Source of the DNA: Emcibacter sp. SYSU 3D8 | GTDB lineage: Bacteria > Pseudomonadota > Alphaproteobacteria > SMXS01 | DNA: 64,000 nt | Assembly (NCBI RefSeq): GCF_039655875.1 | Contig: NZ_JBBYXK010000001.1 | Location: 1,157,001-1,221,000 of the forward strand | Direction: 5' to 3' | Part shown: positions 61,200-64,000 of the stretch, in pieces | Position numbering within the stretch: the first letter of the stretch is position 1 | Layout: each line of letters starts with the position of its first letter | Notes under the pieces: model-generated | Told to the model about the DNA's origin: nothing | The model's input: the letters and a program-made list of their open reading frames with translations, nothing else | Database searches by the model: none | Position numbers and translations under genes: made by a program

Positions 61200-62117
61200 T
61201 CAGCCGCCCCGGTTCGGCCTGGAATGCCGCCATTCGGCCAGCAGCGCGCGCAACGCGGCGACGAACGGCAGCGGCTGGTCGAGGAACAGGTGGTGGTCGG
61301 CCTCGGGGATCGCGACGAACGGCACCGAGCTGTCCAGCACCTCGAACATGTAGTCGGCGATCTCCTGGCTGAACAGCTGGCTGCGGTCGCCGTACATGAC
61401 GCCGACCCGGCACGGAATGCTTTTCAATGCCTCGCGCATGTCGCCGAAGCGGAACTTGCCGAACAGCTGATCGTCGAATTTCCAGCTCCAGCCGTCTTCC
61501 GACGGTGTCACCGAATGCCGGCCGATATAGTCGACCAGATAGTCGTTGGCGCATTCCTGCGGCGGCATCAGCCGGAACCGGGCCAGCGCGCTCTCGAAGT
61601 CCGGATAGATCTTTTTCGGGCGGATCGGCGCGCGCTTGCGGTCGCGCTGCCACTGGTAGTCGGGCGGCCGCACCGGCGAATCGACCAGCACCACGCCGGT
61701 CAGTTCGCTGCCCACGATAGTCGTGGCGTGCAGCGTGACGAAGCCGCCGAAGCTGTGGCCGACGATGATCGGCTTGTCATCGAAGCCCGCGTCGGCGCAC
61801 ACGCCCATCAGTTCGGCAGTAAACAGCTCGCCCGAATAGGCGTCGCGCCGGCCGCTGTCGCCGGCGCCCGACAGATCGATGGCCGCGACGCTGTAATGGT
61901 CGGTGAAGAACGGCGCCAGCGGCCGCCACCAATGGGCATGGGCGCCGCCGCCATGGACCAGCAGCAGGCCCGGCTTGCCCGGCTGCTCCCAGTGCAGATA
62001 GTGGATCGGACATCCCTCGACCTCGACCGTGCGGTCGCGATAGGGGACGGCGAGCGCCTTCCGGAACCATTCGGGGGCGTCGGGGTGAATCTGGTCGATC
62101 GGTGCTTCCCTGTTCAT
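61200..62117 (-). CDS. Alpha/beta hydrolase
   Basis: A 305-residue hydrolase. The oxyanion loop is LLVHGGGAHAHWW, the nucleophile Ser lies in VGHSFGGFVTLHA, and His in EADHHLFLDQP. The ATG at 62117 precedes MNREAPIDQIHPDAPEWF; an apparent longer frame reaches 62696 but runs through a neighbouring gene. Substrate unknown. Convergent on the carboxylase gene (2 bases between stops). Confidence 0.88.
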   Translation of the reverse strand: MNREAPIDQIHPDAPEWFRKALAVPYRDRTVEVEGCPIHYLHWEQPGKPGLLLVHGGGAHAHWWRPLAPFFTDHYSVAAIDLSGAGDSGRRDAYSGELFTAELMGVCADAGFDDKPIIVGHSFGGFVTLHATTIVGSELTGVVLVDSPVRPPDYQWQRDRKRAPIRPKKIYPDFESALARFRLMPPQECANDYLVDYIGRHSVTPSEDGWSWKFDDQLFGKFRFGDMREALKSIPCRVGVMYGDRSQLFSQEIADYMFEVLDSSVPFVAIPEADHHLFLDQPLPFVAALRALLAEWRHSRPNRGG

Positions 62118-62167
62118 GCCCGCATCTTCCTTCGGCAAAGGGATGCGCGCAAGCGTCCGAACGCGCC

Positions 62168-62638
62168 TCAGGCGTTCCAGACGCCGGCCGGCTTGCCCTG
62201 CCCCAAATCTGCAATGGACCAGGTCTCGATCCGCCAGGGGATCAGCTTCAGCGCGCCATAGCTCGGATCGTCCACGCTCTTCCAGAACATGTTGAGGTTG
62301 TAGCCATAGGGCTCGGGCTTGGAGCCGAACAGCTTCCACACCCTGTCCTTCTCGGCAGGATCCTCGGCCCACTCGGTCTTGCAGTCGGCGATGACATGCT
62401 CCATCTGCGGCGTCCAGTAGGCCACCGAGACATAGGGATTGCCCGCCAGATGCCTGGCCTTGAGGCTCTGCCGCCCGGTGGCGATCCAGCCCTGCGGCCT
62501 GCCGTCGGGGAATTCCCACACCGGATGCAGGATTCGCGCCCGCATGCGGCCCTTGGTGTCCTGCGTCGTCACCGACGCCCAGACCACCGACGAAACCCGT
62601 GTCTCGAACGTTTCCCGAATATTGTCGAACGACGCCAT
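62168..62638 (-). CDS. Pyridoxamine 5'-phosphate oxidase-like (PPOX) flavin-binding protein
   Basis: A 156-residue split-barrel protein of the PPOX superfamily. Typical segments: SSVVWASVTTQDTKGRMRARILHPVWEF, GWIATGRQSLKARHLAGNPYVSVAYW and VIADCKTEWAEDPAEKDRVW. It likely binds FMN or F420 and reduces or oxidises a small molecule; function unknown. Upstream of, and same strand as, the alpha/beta hydrolase. Confidence 0.85.
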   Translation of the reverse strand: MASFDNIRETFETRVSSVVWASVTTQDTKGRMRARILHPVWEFPDGRPQGWIATGRQSLKARHLAGNPYVSVAYWTPQMEHVIADCKTEWAEDPAEKDRVWKLFGSKPEPYGYNLNMFWKSVDDPSYGALKLIPWRIETWSIADLGQGKPAGVWNA

Positions 62639-62747
62639 GAACCCCTCCCTGCGTTACCAGCGGGAAACATAGCAGGGAAGCACCTTGTTCATCCACTTCA
62701 CATTGCGTCAGGCCGCCGCAAGCCGGGAGAACAAACGGGCGAACGGC

Positions 62748-63689
62748 TCAGCCGTCCGCCATTTGGCGGATCGCCTCCTGCACCAGTTCGGGACGCTCCA
62801 TGGGCAGGAAGTGCGTGGTGCCGGGGACCAGGTCGAGGCGCCAGTCCGGCTGACGCTCGCGAATCAGGTCGGGAACATCGCCCCTGAGCGTGGATTCGTG
62901 CTCGGCATAGAGTACATGCACCGGACAGCGCACCCGGCACAGCGGCCGCCAGAACACGTGGCCGGCCGAGGCGAAGGTGGCGGCCTCCCATGCGGGCGCG
63001 CAGGACAGCGCCACCTCGCCATTGGGCATATCGCGGGTGCCGCCCTCGATGTAGTCGCGCAGCACCGGGTCGGGCCAGGTGGCGAAGGCGCCGCGTCCCT
63101 TGTAGGCGTCAAACATCATCTGCCGTGTGCCGAACACCGCGCGGCGCCGCGCGGCGCCCTGCGCCAGCGGGTTGGGCGGCGGGCGCCCGAACCGGCGCGC
63201 GGTCGCCAGCAAACGCGACACATTGGGGTGCATCAGCACCGGCTCGATCATCACCAGGCCCCGCACCGCGCCGGGACGGGCCGCGGCGGCAAGCATGGCG
63301 ACCCGGCCGCCCATGGAATGGCCGGACAGGAACGCCGGCTCGCCCAGATGCTCGAGGAAGGCGACAAGGTCGTCGCGGAACGTGTCCCAGGTTCTGAGCG
63401 AGTCGGGTTCCGCCTCGGCGTCTGACAGGCCGTGGCCGCGCTGGTCCAGTGCGACGATACGAAAGCGCTCCGCCAGCGGACCGAGCAGCTCGCGGTACGT
63501 GCCGGCGTTGAACCCCGTGGCGTGAGCGAACACCAGCAGCGGCTTCGACGCATCGCTCTCCCAGCGCAGCACCGAGAACGATCCGTGGCCGGGAAGATCG
63601 ATGGTCTGCCGGACCGGATCGGGGCCGCTAGAGCGGCCCGCGTTCGCTTGAACGCGGACAAGCTGCTCTGGCTCTTTAGAATCGATCAT
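62748..63689 (-). CDS. Alpha/beta hydrolase (start within a repeat element)
   Basis: About 313 residues. Catalytic marks: VFAHATGFNAGTYR (oxyanion), SGHSMGGRVAML (nucleophile Ser), HVLYAEHES (acid region) and PGTTHFLPMERP (His). It resembles haloalkane-dehalogenase- or epoxide-hydrolase-like esterases. The fold begins about residue 28 (RQTIDLPGHG). The first 25 to 30 codons lie in a palindromic repeat (63628-63737): both candidate ATGs, 63689 and 63713, are inside it and no start exists downstream before the fold, so the repeat must supply the start. 63689 is chosen. Confidence 0.75.
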   Translation of the reverse strand: MIDSKEPEQLVRVQANAGRSSGPDPVRQTIDLPGHGSFSVLRWESDASKPLLVFAHATGFNAGTYRELLGPLAERFRIVALDQRGHGLSDAEAEPDSLRTWDTFRDDLVAFLEHLGEPAFLSGHSMGGRVAMLAAAARPGAVRGLVMIEPVLMHPNVSRLLATARRFGRPPPNPLAQGAARRRAVFGTRQMMFDAYKGRGAFATWPDPVLRDYIEGGTRDMPNGEVALSCAPAWEAATFASAGHVFWRPLCRVRCPVHVLYAEHESTLRGDVPDLIRERQPDWRLDLVPGTTHFLPMERPELVQEAIRQMADG

Positions 63690-63737
63690 CTTTCCGGGTT
63701 CAGATGAATTCATCTGAACCTCGGGATGATCTTAGAG
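63628..63737. repeat. Bipartite palindromic repeat element
   Basis: It holds a hairpin CCGCGTTC / GAACGCGG (63638-63645 and 63650-63657) and a perfect 24-bp palindrome (63697-63720, half-site GGTTCAGATGAA). GATCATC (63684-63690) and GATGATC (63725-63731) extend the palindrome imperfectly. Two linked palindromes are typical of REP-like dispersed elements. It overlaps the beginning of the hydrolase and the last codons of the transporter gene. Confidence 0.55.
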
Positions 63738-64000
63738 GCGCGCTGGAGCATCCTGTATCTCCTTGATATTGCCATCGGCCGACATGAGCACGGCGATGCC
63801 CCGCGTCTGTTCGAAATTGGCGAGGATGATCATCATGATGACCATGATGGGAACGCTGAGGAACATGCCGACGATGCCCCAGATGGACCCCCACATGGCA
63901 AGCGAAAGGATGACCGCCAGCGAACTCAGGTTGAGCGCGCCGCCCATCAGCCTGGGCTCCAACACGTTGTCGATGATCAACTGGATGCCGGTCAAGCCGA
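63732..64000 (-). CDS. AI-2E family transporter (partial, 5' end outside window)
   Basis: The last 89 or so codons of an AI-2E/PerM-family membrane protein. The typical C-terminal signature is IIDNVLEPRLMGGALNLSSLAVILSLAMWGSIWGIVGMFLSVP, followed by MVIMMIILANFEQTRGIAVLMS and a short cytosolic tail ending PARL. The family includes quorum-signal exporters and Na+/H+ antiporters; the function is not fixed by this part. The upstream portion lies beyond base 64000. Confidence 0.88.
   Translation of the reverse strand, partial: GLTGIQLIIDNVLEPRLMGGALNLSSLAVILSLAMWGSIWGIVGMFLSVPIMVIMMIILANFEQTRGIAVLMSADGNIKEIQDAPARL

Overview
The window is GC-rich DNA from a free-living, metabolically versatile proteobacterium, most likely an alphaproteobacterium. 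Four things suggest this: the codon use; the many acyl-CoA, SDR, crotonase and amidase genes; the isoquinoline-oxidoreductase-type molybdenum enzyme beside a quinoprotein; and an interspersed hairpin repeat of a kind common in that class. No rRNA, tRNA, CRISPR array, phage or insertion sequence was seen. The window starts inside a 3-hydroxyisobutyrate dehydrogenase-like gene and ends inside an AI-2E-family transporter gene.

1-10.2 kb. After the truncated dehydrogenase and a long-chain chromate transporter comes what looks like an undescribed small biosynthetic cluster (about 1.9-10.1 kb). It has a cyanophycin-synthetase-like ATP-grasp ligase whose Mur-ligase half has lost its P-loop, and a methyltransferase next to it. 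An SDR reads the other way. A four-gene operon joined by 4-bp stop/start overlaps follows: a PaaK-like adenylate-forming enzyme, a methyltransferase, a ferritin-like di-iron protein and a divergent chorismate-utilising enzyme. I infer that a chorismate-derived aromatic acid is made, oxidised, methylated, activated and joined to an amine.

10.2-16.7 kb. Catabolic genes (amidase, SDR, threonine dehydratase, acyl-CoA dehydrogenase, DUF1295 membrane protein) lead to a short AT-richer island with two small membrane-protein genes and strong terminators.

16.7-31.8 kb. A single 12-kb gene encodes a 4016-residue autotransporter with a passenger of more than a hundred Asn/Asp/Gly-rich beta-helix coils, unusual acidic inserts in its last quarter and a C-terminal barrel. 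A crotonase separates it from a methyltransferase of the outer-membrane-protein lysine methyltransferase type, a pairing that suggests surface-protein methylation.

32-49 kb. Two tandem paralogous AMP-forming ligases, a membrane-anchored aspartic protease, a periplasmic oxidation group (haem-quinoprotein lipoprotein plus the IorB/IorA molybdenum enzyme), a lipoprotein S9 peptidase, an SDR with a small membrane protein, and a TetR-MFP-RND efflux operon with a recognisable promoter and operator.

49-64 kb. Housekeeping and lipid-catabolic genes: M20 amidohydrolase, rhomboid protease, VOC protein, MFS transporter, a cytochrome P450 overlapping an acyl-CoA dehydrogenase, aldo/keto reductase, HspQ, acyl-CoA carboxylase beta subunit, two alpha/beta hydrolases and a PPOX-type flavoprotein. 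Two palindromic repeat elements lie here; one appears to supply the start of a coding sequence. All functions are read from motifs and context; no database search was possible.
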